From Gammaproteobacteria bacterium (GTDB lineage: Bacteria; Pseudomonadota; Gammaproteobacteria; JAJPIJ01): a stretch of DNA of 33,100 nucleotides. Numbering within the stretch: the stretch's first letter is position 1; each line of letters begins with the position of its first letter. A program made the position numbers and the translations under genes. Location: the NCBI GenBank assembly GCA_022072255.1, contig JAJVHZ010000114.1:1-33100 (forward strand). Direction: 5' to 3'. The notes under the pieces were generated by a model. The model saw nothing but the letters and a program-made list of their open reading frames with translations. It did no database searches and had not been told where the DNA came from. This document shows positions 10,618 to 19,624 of this stretch, in pieces.

Positions 10618-11175
10618 TCAGACCTCCATGATCTCCTTTTCCTTTTTCGCAGTGAGCTCTTCGGCCTTGACGATGTGGTCGTCGGTGAGCTTTTGCACCC
10701 GGTCGTGGGCACGCTTCTCCTCATCCTCCGTGATCTTCTTCGCCTTGACCATGTCCTTGAGGTGCTGCAGGGCGTCGCGGCGGACGTTGCGCATCGCCAC
10801 GCGCGCGTTCTCGGTCTCGTGGCGGACGAACTTGGTGAGCTCCTTGCGGCGCTCCTCGGTCAGCGGCGGCAGCGGAATGCGTATGACCATGCCGGCGGTG
10901 GCGGGATTCAGTCCCAGCGCCGCCTCGCGGATAGCCTTTTCCACCGGCGTGACCATGTTCTTGTCCCAGGGAGTGACGACCAGCGTGCGCGCGTCCTGCA
11001 CCGCGATGTTCGCCGTCTGGTTCAACGGCATCTTCGAGCCGTAGCACTCCACCTGGATGTGATCGAGCAGCGAGGTGCTGGCGCGCCCGGTGCGCAGGCG
11101 GCTGAACTCCTGCCTGAGCGCCTCCAGCGCCTTGTTCATGCGCGCATCGGCATCGCGGATGACGTTGTCTACCAT
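10618..11175 (-). CDS. frr: Ribosome recycling factor
   Basis: RRF splits post-termination ribosomes together with EF-G. The 185 residues equal the E. coli length. The three-helix domain is split around an inserted beta domain (about 31-104, with GSKMPLNQTANIAVQDARTL). The conserved RTGRAS motif (residues 29-34) and the C-terminal helix KKITEDEEKRAHD are present. The ATG follows GGGAGG. It lies between pyrH (23 bases upstream) and uppS, as in Pseudomonas-type order. Confidence 0.98.
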   Translation of the reverse strand: MVDNVIRDADARMNKALEALRQEFSRLRTGRASTSLLDHIQVECYGSKMPLNQTANIAVQDARTLVVTPWDKNMVTPVEKAIREAALGLNPATAGMVIRIPLPPLTEERRKELTKFVRHETENARVAMRNVRRDALQHLKDMVKAKKITEDEEKRAHDRVQKLTDDHIVKAEELTAKKEKEIMEV

Positions 11176-11198
11176 CGAAGATCCTCCCGGGCCTGGTG

Positions 11199-11936
11199 TC
11201 AGGTCCCGCAGTCCACCAGCGTGCCTTCGTTTTCCCCCATGACGGCGCGCAACATCGAGCCGGGGCTGGTCATGTCGAGCACGCGCAGCGGCATGCGATT
11301 GTCACGGCATAATACCACGGCGGTCGCATCCATCACCGCGAGCTTGCGCGTCAGAACCTCGTCGTAATGCAGGTGATCGTAGCGGCGCGCGCCGGGATCG
11401 CGCTTCGGGTCGGCGGTGTACACGCCATCGACCATGGTGGCCTTGATGAGGAGATCGGCACTCACCTCGACGGCGCGCAGGCTGGCGGCGGAATCGGTGG
11501 TGAAGAACGGATTGCCGGTGCCGGCGGCGAATACCACCACCCGCCCCTTCTCGAGGTGGCGTATCGCCCGCCGGCGGATGTAGTCCTCGCAAATCTGATT
11601 GATCTTGATGGCCGACATCACGCGCGCGTACAGGCCGTGGCGCTCCAGCGCGTCCTGCAAGGCCAGCGCGTTGATGACCGTGGCAAGCATGCCCATGTGG
11701 TCGCCGGTGACCCGATCCATGCCGGCCGCCGCCAGTCCCGCGCCCCGGAAGATGTTGCCGCCGCCGATGACCATGGAAACCTGGACGCCGGCGGCGATCA
11801 TCTGCGCGACCTCCACCGCGATACGTTCGAGCACGGCCGGGTCGATGCCGAACTCGCCCGCCCCCATCAAGGCCTCGCCGCTCAGCTTGATCAGCACGCG
11901 CCGGTAGCGCGGCGCGTCGCCCGGGGATGGCGTCAT
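11199..11936 (-). CDS. pyrH: Uridylate kinase PyrH
   Basis: PyrH phosphorylates UMP to UDP and is usually activated by GTP and inhibited by UTP in hexameric form. The 245-residue amino-acid-kinase-fold protein shows [11 protein letters not shown] (phosphate loop), [10 protein letters not shown], the [19 protein letters not shown] block, [15 protein letters not shown] and the nucleotide-binding [12 protein letters not shown]. The start ATG is six bases after the tsf stop. No anomaly was seen. Confidence 0.97.
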   Translation of the reverse strand: MTPSPGDAPRYRRVLIKLSGEALMGAGEFGIDPAVLERIAVEVAQMIAAGVQVSMVIGGGNIFRGAGLAAAGMDRVTGDHMGMLATVINALALQDALERHGLYARVMSAIKINQICEDYIRRRAIRHLEKGRVVVFAAGTGNPFFTTDSAASLRAVEVSADLLIKATMVDGVYTADPKRDPGARRYDHLHYDEVLTRKLAVMDATAVVLCRDNRMPLRVLDMTSPGSMLRAVMGENEGTLVDCGT

Positions 11937-11942
11937 GTGCGC

Positions 11943-12821
11943 TCAGCCCCCCTGGGCCTGCTTCATGACCTCGGCGGCAAAGTCCTCGACCTTCTTCTCG
12001 ATGCCCTCGCCGACCTCCATGCGCACGAAGGAGGTGACGCTCGCGCCCCGGGACTGCAGCAGCTTGCCGACGGTGGTCTTGTCGTCCTTCACGAAGGGCT
12101 GCCCGAGCAGCGTCACTTCCCCCAGGTATTTCCTGACCTTGCCCTCGACGATCTTCTCGACCATGTTGGCGGGTTTGCCTTCCTCCACGACCTGTGCGGT
12201 GAAGATCTCCTTTTCCTTGGCGATCAGTTCGGCCGGCACTCCCGACTCGTCGACGCACATGGGTCTGCTGGCCGCGACGTGCATGGCGATGTCCCTGGCA
12301 AGGGCGTCGTCGCCGTTCCGCAGGTCCACCAGCACGCCGATCTTCGTGCCGTGCATGTAGCTGCCGAGCGTGCCGCCGGCGGTCTCGACGCTGACGAATC
12401 GTCGCACCGAGACGTTCTCCCCGATCTTCGCCACCAGCGCGGTGCGCGCGCTCTCGACCGTCTCGCTGCCGCCGGCGAGGGTGGCGGACATCAGCGACTC
12501 GACATTGGCGGGCCGGGCGTTCAGGACCGTGTCGCCCACCGCCTCGGCGAAGCGGCGGAAGTTCTCGTCCTTGGCGACGAAATCCGTCTCGCTGTTGATC
12601 TCGACCATGACGGCCCTGCTGCCCGCCTGTTTCATGACCACGGCGCCCTCGGCCGCCACCCGGGCGGACTTCTTCACCGCCTTGGCGATGCCGCTCTTGC
12701 GCAGCCACTCCGCGGCGGACTCCATGTCGCCGTTGCTCTCCACGAGCGCCTTCTTGCACTCCATCATGCCGGCGCCGGAGCGCTCGCGCAGCTCCTTCAC
12801 CATCGATGCCGTGATTTCCAT
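11943..12821 (-). CDS. tsf: Translation elongation factor Ts
   Basis: EF-Ts is the GDP-exchange factor for EF-Tu. The true start is taken as the ATG at 12821 (292 residues, MEITASMVKELRERSG), preceded by GGAGACAGGA; an upstream in-frame ATG adds an unconserved leader. The N-terminal UBA-like domain (about 1-55, with GAGMMECKKAL) is followed by the core that contacts EF-Tu, which includes ETDFVAKDENF. The C-terminal part holds the coiled-coil and dimer region. It follows rpsB after 126 bases. Confidence 0.97.
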   Translation of the reverse strand: MEITASMVKELRERSGAGMMECKKALVESNGDMESAAEWLRKSGIAKAVKKSARVAAEGAVVMKQAGSRAVMVEINSETDFVAKDENFRRFAEAVGDTVLNARPANVESLMSATLAGGSETVESARTALVAKIGENVSVRRFVSVETAGGTLGSYMHGTKIGVLVDLRNGDDALARDIAMHVAASRPMCVDESGVPAELIAKEKEIFTAQVVEEGKPANMVEKIVEGKVRKYLGEVTLLGQPFVKDDKTTVGKLLQSRGASVTSFVRMEVGEGIEKKVEDFAAEVMKQAQGG

Positions 12822-12850
12822 CGTCCTGTCTCCAGATCGCTTGAAGTTCA

Positions 12851-12881
12851 CCGGCGGCGGGCGGCAGTGCTCCACCGCCGG
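12851..12881 (-). other. GC-rich hairpin in the rpsB-tsf spacer
   Basis: CCGGCGG (12851-12857) pairs with CCGCCGG (12875-12881) around a further GC-rich loop. It lies 30 bases ahead of the tsf start in the 126-base spacer. E. coli has an attenuator between these two genes that sets the S2:EF-Ts ratio. A similar role is possible, but no U-run follows. Confidence 0.3.
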
Positions 12882-12947
12882 TCGCCCCGGTACACAGATG
12901 CGAGCGCGCCGCGCGCCCCGCCTGCCGGCCGGACGCGGGCCGCGCGA

Positions 12948-13838
<891 letters not shown>

Positions 13839-13892
13839 TGCGATCTACTCCTTGAATTTGGGGTTGGGCCTCCACGCGCCCCCGGCGTCGAA

Positions 13893-13916
13893 CCCCGGCG
13901 AGCCTGCTCGGCGGGG
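13893..13916 (-). other. Strong hairpin in the rpsB leader
   Basis: CCCCGGCGAGC (13893-13903) faces GCTCGGCGGGG (13906-13916), an 11-base dyad with a single internal mismatch. It lies in the untranslated leader, about 90 bases after the predicted -10 and 54 before the rpsB ATG. Gammaproteobacterial rpsB leaders are known to fold and mediate S2 feedback. Whether this is that structure needs covariance data. Confidence 0.35.
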
Positions 13917-14005
13917 CACCCCGATGCGGGTTGCGGCGCGTGTGTGGAATTCCGGACGCGCAAGTGCTTGTTGCGCCCGGTTTAGTTTGCTTCGAAAGCG
14001 GGCGC

Positions 14006-14034
14006 TTTATACCATACAACCCGGATGGCAACAA
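14006..14034 (-). promoter_or_regulatory. Sigma-70 promoter for rpsB (extended -10)
   Basis: On the minus strand, TTGTTG (14029-14034) and TATAAA (14006-14011) are separated by exactly 17 bases. A TGG immediately precedes the -10, making it an extended -10 element. Transcription would start near 13999, giving a leader of about 160 bases before rpsB. The divergent map gene starts 96 bases to the right, so the two units are probably driven from this same spacer. Confidence 0.6.
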
Positions 14035-14129
14035 ACTGCCCGGGACGTTGTCTCACGCCGGGATGATGGCAGTTCTCGGGCCGGACCGCAGCGACACCGC
14101 TGCCGCAGACCGCAAGGTTCCACAGACCC

Positions 14130-14915
14130 ATGTTGCAGAAGACCACTACAGTCCACATCAAGACCGCCGAGGAGATCGGGAGGATGCGCGTCGCCGGCCG
14201 CCTGGCCGCCGAGGTCCTCGAGATGATCGCGCCCCGCGTCCGGCCCGGCGTCACCAGCAACGAGCTCGACCGGATCTGCCACGAATACATCGTCGAGGCG
14301 CAGCAGGCCGTCCCGGCGCCGCTGAACTATCGCGGCTTCCCGAAATCGATCTGCACCTCGATCAATCACGTCGTCTGCCACGGGATACCGAACGACCGGC
14401 CGCTGAAGGACGGCGATATCCTCAACATCGACATCACCGTCATCAAGGACGGCTATCACGGCGACACCAGCAAGATGTTCCTGGTCGGGGAGCCCGGCAT
14501 CCGCGCCCGCCGGCTCGCGGAAGTGAGCTACGAGAGCATGTGCGTGGGCATCCGGATGGTGAGGCCGGGGATGCGGCTCGGCGACGTCGGCGCGGCCATC
14601 CAGCAATACGCCGAGAGCCACAATTTCTCGGTGGTGCGGGAATACTGCGGGCACGGTATCGGACGGCAGTTTCACGAGGAACCCCAGGTGCTGCATTACG
14701 GCACGCCCGGCACCGGCCTGCCGCTGGAGCCCGGCATGACCTTCACGATCGAGCCGATGATCAACGCCGGCAAGCGTTTTGTCACCCTGCTGCCGGACGG
14801 CTGGACCGTGGTCACCAAGGACCGCAGCCTCTCGGCGCAGTGGGAACATACCGTGCTGGTTACCGAGGACGGGTTCGAGGTCCTGACCCGCCGGCCCGAC
14901 GAGCGGTTCTCGTGA
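14130..14915 (+). CDS. map: Type I methionine aminopeptidase
   Basis: Map removes the initiator methionine from nascent proteins. The 261-residue pita-bread-fold enzyme has all five metal ligands: Asp101 (NIDITV), Asp112 (HGDTS), the His of GHGIGRQFHEEP, the Glu of TIEPMI and the Glu of QWEHT. It is type I: there is no long insert and no N-terminal zinc-finger extension. The ribosome-binding sequence ahead of the ATG is weak. It is divergent from rpsB, and its TGA stop lies inside the glnD GTG (GTGA), as in the conserved map-glnD pair. Confidence 0.97.
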   Translation: MLQKTTTVHIKTAEEIGRMRVAGRLAAEVLEMIAPRVRPGVTSNELDRICHEYIVEAQQAVPAPLNYRGFPKSICTSINHVVCHGIPNDRPLKDGDILNIDITVIKDGYHGDTSKMFLVGEPGIRARRLAEVSYESMCVGIRMVRPGMRLGDVGAAIQQYAESHNFSVVREYCGHGIGRQFHEEPQVLHYGTPGTGLPLEPGMTFTIEPMINAGKRFVTLLPDGWTVVTKDRSLSAQWEHTVLVTEDGFEVLTRRPDERFS

Positions 14916-17551
14916 GCGGCACCCCGGCCGCCGGACCTCTCGACCAGCGGCCCGCCGTCACCACCGAGTCCGTCGCCCTGTTCAAGCGCCGCCTGACGGA
15001 GGGCCGCTCGCGCCTGCGCCAGGACTTCGAGACCGGGGCGCCGGTGGAATCCCTCGTCCGGCAGATGGCGGGCCTCGTCGACGGGGTGCTGGTCGAGGCC
15101 TGGCGGGCCAACGGGCTGCCGGAGACCGGGCTCGCGCTGGCGGCAGTCGGTGGCTACGGACGCGGCGAGCTGCACCCGGGCTCCGATGTCGACATCGCCG
15201 TGGTGCTCGCCGGGGGCACCGATCGCGGCATGAGCCAGCGCCTCGAGCAGTTCGTCACCTTCCTGTGGGACATCGGGCTGGAAGTCGGTCACAGCGTCCG
15301 CACGGTGGCCGAGTGCCGCGCCGAGGCCGAACGCGACGTCACCGTGGTCACCAGTCTCATGGAGGCCCGCCTGCTCGCGGGCGATCCGGACCTGTTCGAG
15401 GAGATGCGCCGCGTAACCGGTCCGCAGAGCATCTGGCCGATGGCGGCGTTCTTCGAGGCCAAGCTCGCCGAACAGACCGCCCGCCACCACCGCCACCACG
15501 ATTCCGCCCAGCGCCTGGAGCCGCACATCAAGGAAGCCCCCGGCGGGCTGCGCGACATACAGGTGATCGGCTGGGTGGCGAAGCGGCATTTCGGGGCCGA
15601 GACCCTCCACGAGCTGGTCCGGCACGGCTTTCTTACCGAGGAGGAGTTCAGGACCCTCGATGCCGGTCAGAACTTCCTCTGGCGCATCCGCTTCGGTCTG
15701 CACCTGCTCGCCGGCCGGCGCGAGGACCGGCTGCTGTTCGACTACCAGCGGGCGATCGCCGGGCAGTTCGGCTTCCGCGACAGCGAGAACAATCGCGGCG
15801 TGGAACAGTTCATGAAGATGTTCTACCGCACCGCGCTCGAACTGCAGCGCCTGAACGAGATGCTGCTGGAGCTGTTCGAGGAGGCCATCCTCGAGCGTGA
15901 CAAACGCGCCGAAGTGATCTCGCTGAACCCACGCTTCCAGGTGCGCAACGGCTACATCGAGGCCACCTCCGATCAGGTCTTCCGGCGCTACCCGTTCGCC
16001 ATGCTCGAGGTCTTTCTGCTGCTGCAGAGGAATCCGGAGATCCAGGGCGTGCGCGCGAGCACGATCCGCCTCATCCGCGATCATCGCCACCTCATCGACG
16101 AGGAGTTCCGCGCCGATCTCCGCAACCGCAGCCTGTTCATGGAGATCATCCGACAGCCGCGGCGCATCGGTCACGAGCTGGCGCGCATGCACCGCTACGG
16201 CGTGCTCGAGGCCTATCTGCCCGTGTTCGGCAAGGTGGTCGGCCTCATGCAGTTCGACCTCTTCCACGTGTATACCGTCGACGAGCACACGCTGACGGTG
16301 GTGCGCAACCTGCGGCAGTTCATGACGCCGGAGCGCGACGGGGATCTGCCGCTGTGCCGCGAGATCATGTCACAGCTGCCCAAGCCCGAGCTGCTGTATA
16401 TCGCCGGCCTGTTCCACGACATCGCCAAAGGGCGCAACGGCGATCATTCCGAGCTGGGCGAGCACGAGGCCGTCAGCTTCTGCGAGCAGCACGGCCTCAG
16501 CCAGTACGACACCAGGCTGGTCGGCTGGCTGGTGCGCAATCACCTGTTCATGTCGCGCACGGCCACGCGCATGGACGTCTCGGACCCGTACGTCGTCAAC
16601 AACTTCGCCGGCATGCTCGGCGACAGGACGCACCTCGATTACCTGTACCTGCTCACGGTCGCCGACATCCGCGGCACCAACATCACCTTGTGGACGAGCT
16701 GGAAGGACGCGCTGCTGCGCGAGCTCTACCGCGGGACGCTGGGCGCGCTGCGTCGTGGCCTGGAGAATCCGATACAGCGGCGCGAACGCGTCATGGAGGT
16801 GCAGGGCGAGGCGCTGGCCCTGCTCTGCCGCAAGTCGCTCCCCAAGGACGCCGTCCTGAGGCACTGGGAAGCCGTCGGCGAGGACTACTTCCTGCGCCAC
16901 ACGCCGGAGGAGATCGCCTGGCACACGGAGGTGATACTCGGCCACGGCGGGAACCCCGCACCGCTGGTGCTGCTGCGTCCCAACCCGCGGCGCGGTGGCA
17001 CCGAGATCTTCGTATACGCGCGCGACCAGGATTTCCTGTTCGCGGCCTCGACCCAGGCGCTCGATCAGCTCGGCCTCACGGTGCAGGATGCGCGCATCAT
17101 CACCTCCGAGAACGGCTACACGCTGGACACCTACATCGTGCTCGACGCGGACAGCGGCAAGCTCATCGAGCACGGCTATCGCGCCGACGAGATCGTCGCG
17201 ACGATCGAGCGCAACATCGGCGCGCACACGCTGCCCGCCGCCCAATTCAGGCGCCCGTCGCGCAAGCAGCGCAGTTTCTCCGTGCCGACGCGGATCACGT
17301 TCAGCGACGACAAGTCGAGCAAGCGCACGATCATGGAGGTCGTCACGACGGATCGTCCCGGCGTGCTGGCGCGCGTCGCACAGGGCATGCGCTTCTGCCG
17401 GGTCCGGCTTCACAACGCCCGCATCGCCACCTTCGGCGAACGGGTGGAGGACCTGTTCTTCCTCACCGACATGGAGGGGAAGCCGATCCGCGACGAGGTG
17501 AAGGTCGAGTGCCTGCGCCGCTCGATCACCGAGGCGCTGGCGCAGGACTAG
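14912..17551 (+). CDS. glnD: PII uridylyltransferase / uridylyl-removing enzyme GlnD
   Basis: GlnD is the glutamine sensor of nitrogen control: it adds UMP to PII (GlnB/GlnK) when glutamine is low and removes it when high. I use the GTG at 14912 overlapping the map stop, giving 879 residues (E. coli 890). A longer frame from 13931 runs out of phase through map and is rejected. The nucleotidyltransferase motif GGYGRGELHPGSDVD is at residues 80-94. The HD hydrolase domain is centred on His502-Asp503 (FHDIAKG). Two ACT domains lie at about 685-750 and 805-879; the second has TTDRPGVLARVAQGM. All parts are intact. mutH follows after five bases, so they are probably cotranscribed. Confidence 0.97.
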   Translation: MSGTPAAGPLDQRPAVTTESVALFKRRLTEGRSRLRQDFETGAPVESLVRQMAGLVDGVLVEAWRANGLPETGLALAAVGGYGRGELHPGSDVDIAVVLAGGTDRGMSQRLEQFVTFLWDIGLEVGHSVRTVAECRAEAERDVTVVTSLMEARLLAGDPDLFEEMRRVTGPQSIWPMAAFFEAKLAEQTARHHRHHDSAQRLEPHIKEAPGGLRDIQVIGWVAKRHFGAETLHELVRHGFLTEEEFRTLDAGQNFLWRIRFGLHLLAGRREDRLLFDYQRAIAGQFGFRDSENNRGVEQFMKMFYRTALELQRLNEMLLELFEEAILERDKRAEVISLNPRFQVRNGYIEATSDQVFRRYPFAMLEVFLLLQRNPEIQGVRASTIRLIRDHRHLIDEEFRADLRNRSLFMEIIRQPRRIGHELARMHRYGVLEAYLPVFGKVVGLMQFDLFHVYTVDEHTLTVVRNLRQFMTPERDGDLPLCREIMSQLPKPELLYIAGLFHDIAKGRNGDHSELGEHEAVSFCEQHGLSQYDTRLVGWLVRNHLFMSRTATRMDVSDPYVVNNFAGMLGDRTHLDYLYLLTVADIRGTNITLWTSWKDALLRELYRGTLGALRRGLENPIQRRERVMEVQGEALALLCRKSLPKDAVLRHWEAVGEDYFLRHTPEEIAWHTEVILGHGGNPAPLVLLRPNPRRGGTEIFVYARDQDFLFAASTQALDQLGLTVQDARIITSENGYTLDTYIVLDADSGKLIEHGYRADEIVATIERNIGAHTLPAAQFRRPSRKQRSFSVPTRITFSDDKSSKRTIMEVVTTDRPGVLARVAQGMRFCRVRLHNARIATFGERVEDLFFLTDMEGKPIRDEVKVECLRRSITEALAQD

Positions 17552-17556
17552 GCGGC

Positions 17557-18246
17557 GTGCCGGTAGCCGTCCCGCGGCCGCGCACGGAGGAGGAGCTGCT
17601 GCGGCGCGCGCGCATGCTCGCCGGCGCCAGGCTCGGCGATGTCGCCGCCGCACTGCAGCGGCCGGTGCCGTCCGACCTGCGCCGCGCCAAGGGCTGGGTC
17701 GGCGAGCTTATCGAGACCGCGCTCGGCGCCAGCGCCGGGTCCAGGCCGGAACCCGACTTCCCCGAGCTCGGCATCGAGGTGAAGACCCTGCCGGTGGACG
17801 CGCGCGGCGCGCCGAAGGAGTCCACCCACGTCTGCGCCATCTCCATGCGGGAGGCGGCCGGGGCGCGCTGGGAGACTTCCGTCGCCCGCGCCAAGCTCGC
17901 GCGCGTATTGTGGGTGCCGGTGGAAGCGGCGGCCGCGATCGCGCTGCCGATGCGGCGCATCGGCCAGGCGATCCCGTGGAGCCCGGATGCCCGTGAGGAG
18001 GCCCTGCTGCGCCGGGACTGGGAGGAACACATGGAGCTCATCGCTCTCGGGCGCAGCGCCCAGATCCGCGGCGAGATGGGCGCGGTACTTCAGGTGCGCC
18101 CGAAGGCGGCGAGCGGCCGCGCCCGCACCATGGTTGACGATGGCGACGGCGTTGACGTCCGCGCCGCCGTCCTGCCTCTCGGCTTCTACCTGCGCCCGCA
18201 GTTCACCGCCGCCATACTGAGCCAGCTCTACGCACCGCTGCGCTGA
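17557..18246 (+). CDS. mutH: DNA mismatch repair endonuclease MutH
   Basis: MutH nicks the unmethylated strand at hemimethylated GATC sites after activation by MutS-MutL, so it implies Dam methylation in this organism. The GTG start at 17557 gives 229 residues, the same as the E. coli protein. The restriction-fold catalytic residues are Asp67, Glu74 and Lys76 (DFPELGIEVK), with Glu53 in helix GWVGELIETALGASAGS. Other matched blocks are ARVLWVPVE, the DWEEHMELI helix and the C-terminal LPLGFYLRPQFT. It starts five bases after glnD, an operon partner I do not recognise as standard. Confidence 0.96.
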   Translation: MPVAVPRPRTEEELLRRARMLAGARLGDVAAALQRPVPSDLRRAKGWVGELIETALGASAGSRPEPDFPELGIEVKTLPVDARGAPKESTHVCAISMREAAGARWETSVARAKLARVLWVPVEAAAAIALPMRRIGQAIPWSPDAREEALLRRDWEEHMELIALGRSAQIRGEMGAVLQVRPKAASGRARTMVDDGDGVDVRAAVLPLGFYLRPQFTAAILSQLYAPLR

Positions 18247-18276
18247 GGGCGGGCGGCGGGAAGGCGCGGGCCTCGC

Positions 18277-18282
18277 TATAAT
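18277..18282 (+). promoter_or_regulatory. Perfect -10 box ahead of the dnr-like gene
   Basis: TATAAT at 18277-18282 is a consensus -10, with a predicted start near 18289 and a leader of about 70 bases. No recognisable -35 lies 16-18 bases upstream (the region is GGCGG-type sequence) and no FNR-type box is seen, so any activator site is unknown. A GCGCCGC/GCGGCGC dyad (18306-18312 and 18321-18327) falls in the leader. Confidence 0.5.
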
Positions 18283-18360
18283 CGCGGGCCTGTTCGGGCA
18301 TCACTGCGCCGCGCATTCATGCGGCGCGCCCGCGGAAGGGGCGATCGGAACGGGGCACGC

Positions 18361-19056
18361 ATGCAGCCAGCCAACTCGGACATACACGCGATCCTGCTGC
18401 GACTGCCGATCTTCGCCAACGTCAGTCCGGACGCGATCGCGACGGTCGCTGCGGGCACCCGCGAGAGGACGCTCCAGCGCGGCGACTTCCTGTTCGACAA
18501 GGGCGATCCCGCCACCGGCTTCTACGTCGTGGTGAGGGGGCAGATCAAGCTCGGCTTCTCCTCTGCGCAGGGAGACGAAAAGGTGGTGGACATCCTCGGG
18601 CCGAACCAGAGCTTCGGCGAGGCGGTCATGTTCATGGATCGCCCCTATCCGGTGTTCGCCGCGGCACTGGTGGATTCCGTCGTCCTGCGCATCCCGCGCG
18701 AACCGGTTTTCCTGCTGCTGGAAAGCGATCCGATGTTCGCGCGGCGCATGCTCGCCGGGCTGTCGATGCGGCTGCACGCCCTGGTGCAGGACGTGGAGTC
18801 CTACTCGCTGCGCTCGGGCCTGGAGCGCGTGATCGGCTTCCTGCTGCAGGCGGTGGGCGAGAGCGACCCGGAATCGAAAGGACGGGTGGAGATCGATCTG
18901 CCGACCTCCAAGCACGTGATCGCCTCACGCCTGAATCTCACGCCCGAGTCCTACTCGCGCGTCCAGCACCGGCTGATCGAGGAAGGTCTCATCTCCGTCA
19001 ACGGCCGGCACATCGTGATACACGATTTGCGGCGCCTGCGGGAATTCGCCGGCTGA
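18361..19056 (+). CDS. Crp/Fnr-family transcription regulator, Dnr-like
   Basis: This is a 231-residue regulator with an N-terminal cyclic-nucleotide-binding-type beta roll (about 12-125), a long dimer helix (about 125-155) and a C-terminal winged helix-turn-helix (about 178-225, with SRLNLTPESYSRVQHRLIEEGLI across the recognition region). The segment FGEAVMFMDRP closely resembles P. aeruginosa Dnr. There is no cysteine anywhere, so it is not an Fe-S Fnr; Dnr proteins sense NO through heme. The start at 18361 is chosen for the GGGG-containing upstream sequence; an in-frame ATG at 18319 is less likely. It lies 750 bases from nosZ, whose promoter carries matching boxes. The function is well supported, but the exact signal is inference. 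Confidence 0.85.
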   Translation: MQPANSDIHAILLRLPIFANVSPDAIATVAAGTRERTLQRGDFLFDKGDPATGFYVVVRGQIKLGFSSAQGDEKVVDILGPNQSFGEAVMFMDRPYPVFAAALVDSVVLRIPREPVFLLLESDPMFARRMLAGLSMRLHALVQDVESYSLRSGLERVIGFLLQAVGESDPESKGRVEIDLPTSKHVIASRLNLTPESYSRVQHRLIEEGLISVNGRHIVIHDLRRLREFAG

Positions 19057-19113
19057 TCCGCCGCGGGCGACTCAGGCTGCCCGGGGCGGTCTGCCGTGCC
19101 GTGATGCCAGGGC

Positions 19114-19246
19114 GCGGTCTGCCCGGTTCGCGCGCGGCGCGCCTCGGGTGCGCGCGCAGTAGGGACGGACGAGCACGCACCCGCGGTAGCAAGTGGTACA
19201 TGGATGTACCGCGCAGCGGTAGCCGGGCGCGAACCGGGCAGACCGC
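19114..19246. repeat. 133-bp element bounded by a perfect 20-bp inverted repeat
   Basis: GCGGTCTGCCCGGTTCGCGC (19114-19133) recurs as its exact reverse complement at 19227-19246. The 93-base interior holds a further dyad GGTACAT-GG-ATGTACC (19195-19210), a CGGGTGCG/CGCACCCG pair and two copies of GCGGTAGC. A partial direct copy of the arm, GCGGTCTGCC, also occurs at 19086-19095. It lies in the 258-base spacer between the convergent dnr-like and DUF2249 genes. No open frame inside is credible. It could be a REP/MITE-type element or an elaborate bidirectional terminator. Confidence 0.75.
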
Positions 19247-19314
19247 ATCGACGCCGCTGGCATGGCAGAACGGGGCCGAGGCTGGAATCGTCGCCGCTGG
19301 CGGCGGCCTACGGT

Positions 19315-19524
19315 TCAGGTGATACGCACGCGCACGGTGCCATCCTCGTCGTGCTCGGTGCTGTAACGGTAGCCGTTGCGCACCAGCATGTCATAGAGCG
19401 GATACGGCTCCCGATAGAGCAGCAGCACGATCTCGTCGCCCGGGGCGAACCCCTCCAGCGCCTCCACCACCCGTTCGAATGGCTCGGGCGCCACCATCCC
19501 GCGCGCGTCGATCTCGATCCTCAT
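19315..19524 (-). CDS. DUF2249 family small protein
   Basis: This 69-residue soluble protein has the DUF2249 pattern: an IDARGM N-terminus, APEPFERVVEAL, FAPGDEIVLLLYREPYPLY and a NGYRY turn. The family has a TusA-like fold and often lies beside denitrification or NO-response genes. Its biochemical role is not established. It lacks the Cys of TusA's CPxP motif, so a sulfur-relay role is not supported. The ATG follows GGAGGG. It is divergent from nosZ, and an FNR/DNR-type box lies 56 bases ahead of its start, so it probably responds to the same signal. Confidence 0.8.
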   Translation of the reverse strand: MRIEIDARGMVAPEPFERVVEALEGFAPGDEIVLLLYREPYPLYDMLVRNGYRYSTEHDEDGTVRVRIT

Positions 19525-19579
19525 CCGCCCTCCGAACCGTGCCCAGGGCTATTCTCGCCGGCTCGCCGCCGTGCCGCCC

Positions 19580-19593
19580 TTGATATCCGTCAA
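19580..19593 (-). promoter_or_regulatory. FNR/DNR-type box for the DUF2249 gene
   Basis: TTGAT-ATCC-GTCAA (plus-strand reading; TTGAC-GGAT-ATCAA on the minus strand) matches the TTGAT-N4-ATCAA consensus at nine of ten positions. Its centre is about 42 bases upstream of a start site near 19545, with a weak minus-strand -10 (GAATAG, 19549-19554). That is the class II activation geometry for a gene starting at 19524. Confidence 0.75.
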
Positions 19594-19624
19594 TCCCCGT
19601 TCGCCGCTCCCTGCCGCGAGAAAA

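Noticed and set aside
13986..14013. Plus-strand promoter for map (TTTGCT-16-TATACC)
   Set aside because: The -35 match is poor and the spacer choice arbitrary; map must have a promoter here, but this pair is not convincing.
13931..14911. Upstream extension of the glnD frame to 13931
   Set aside because: It runs through map in another phase; the GTG at 14912 matches the family N-terminus and overlaps the map stop.
19114..19246. Reading the inverted-repeat unit as an insertion sequence
   Set aside because: It is only 133 bp, has no transposase and shows no clear target-site duplication, so only a nonautonomous element or structural repeat is possible.
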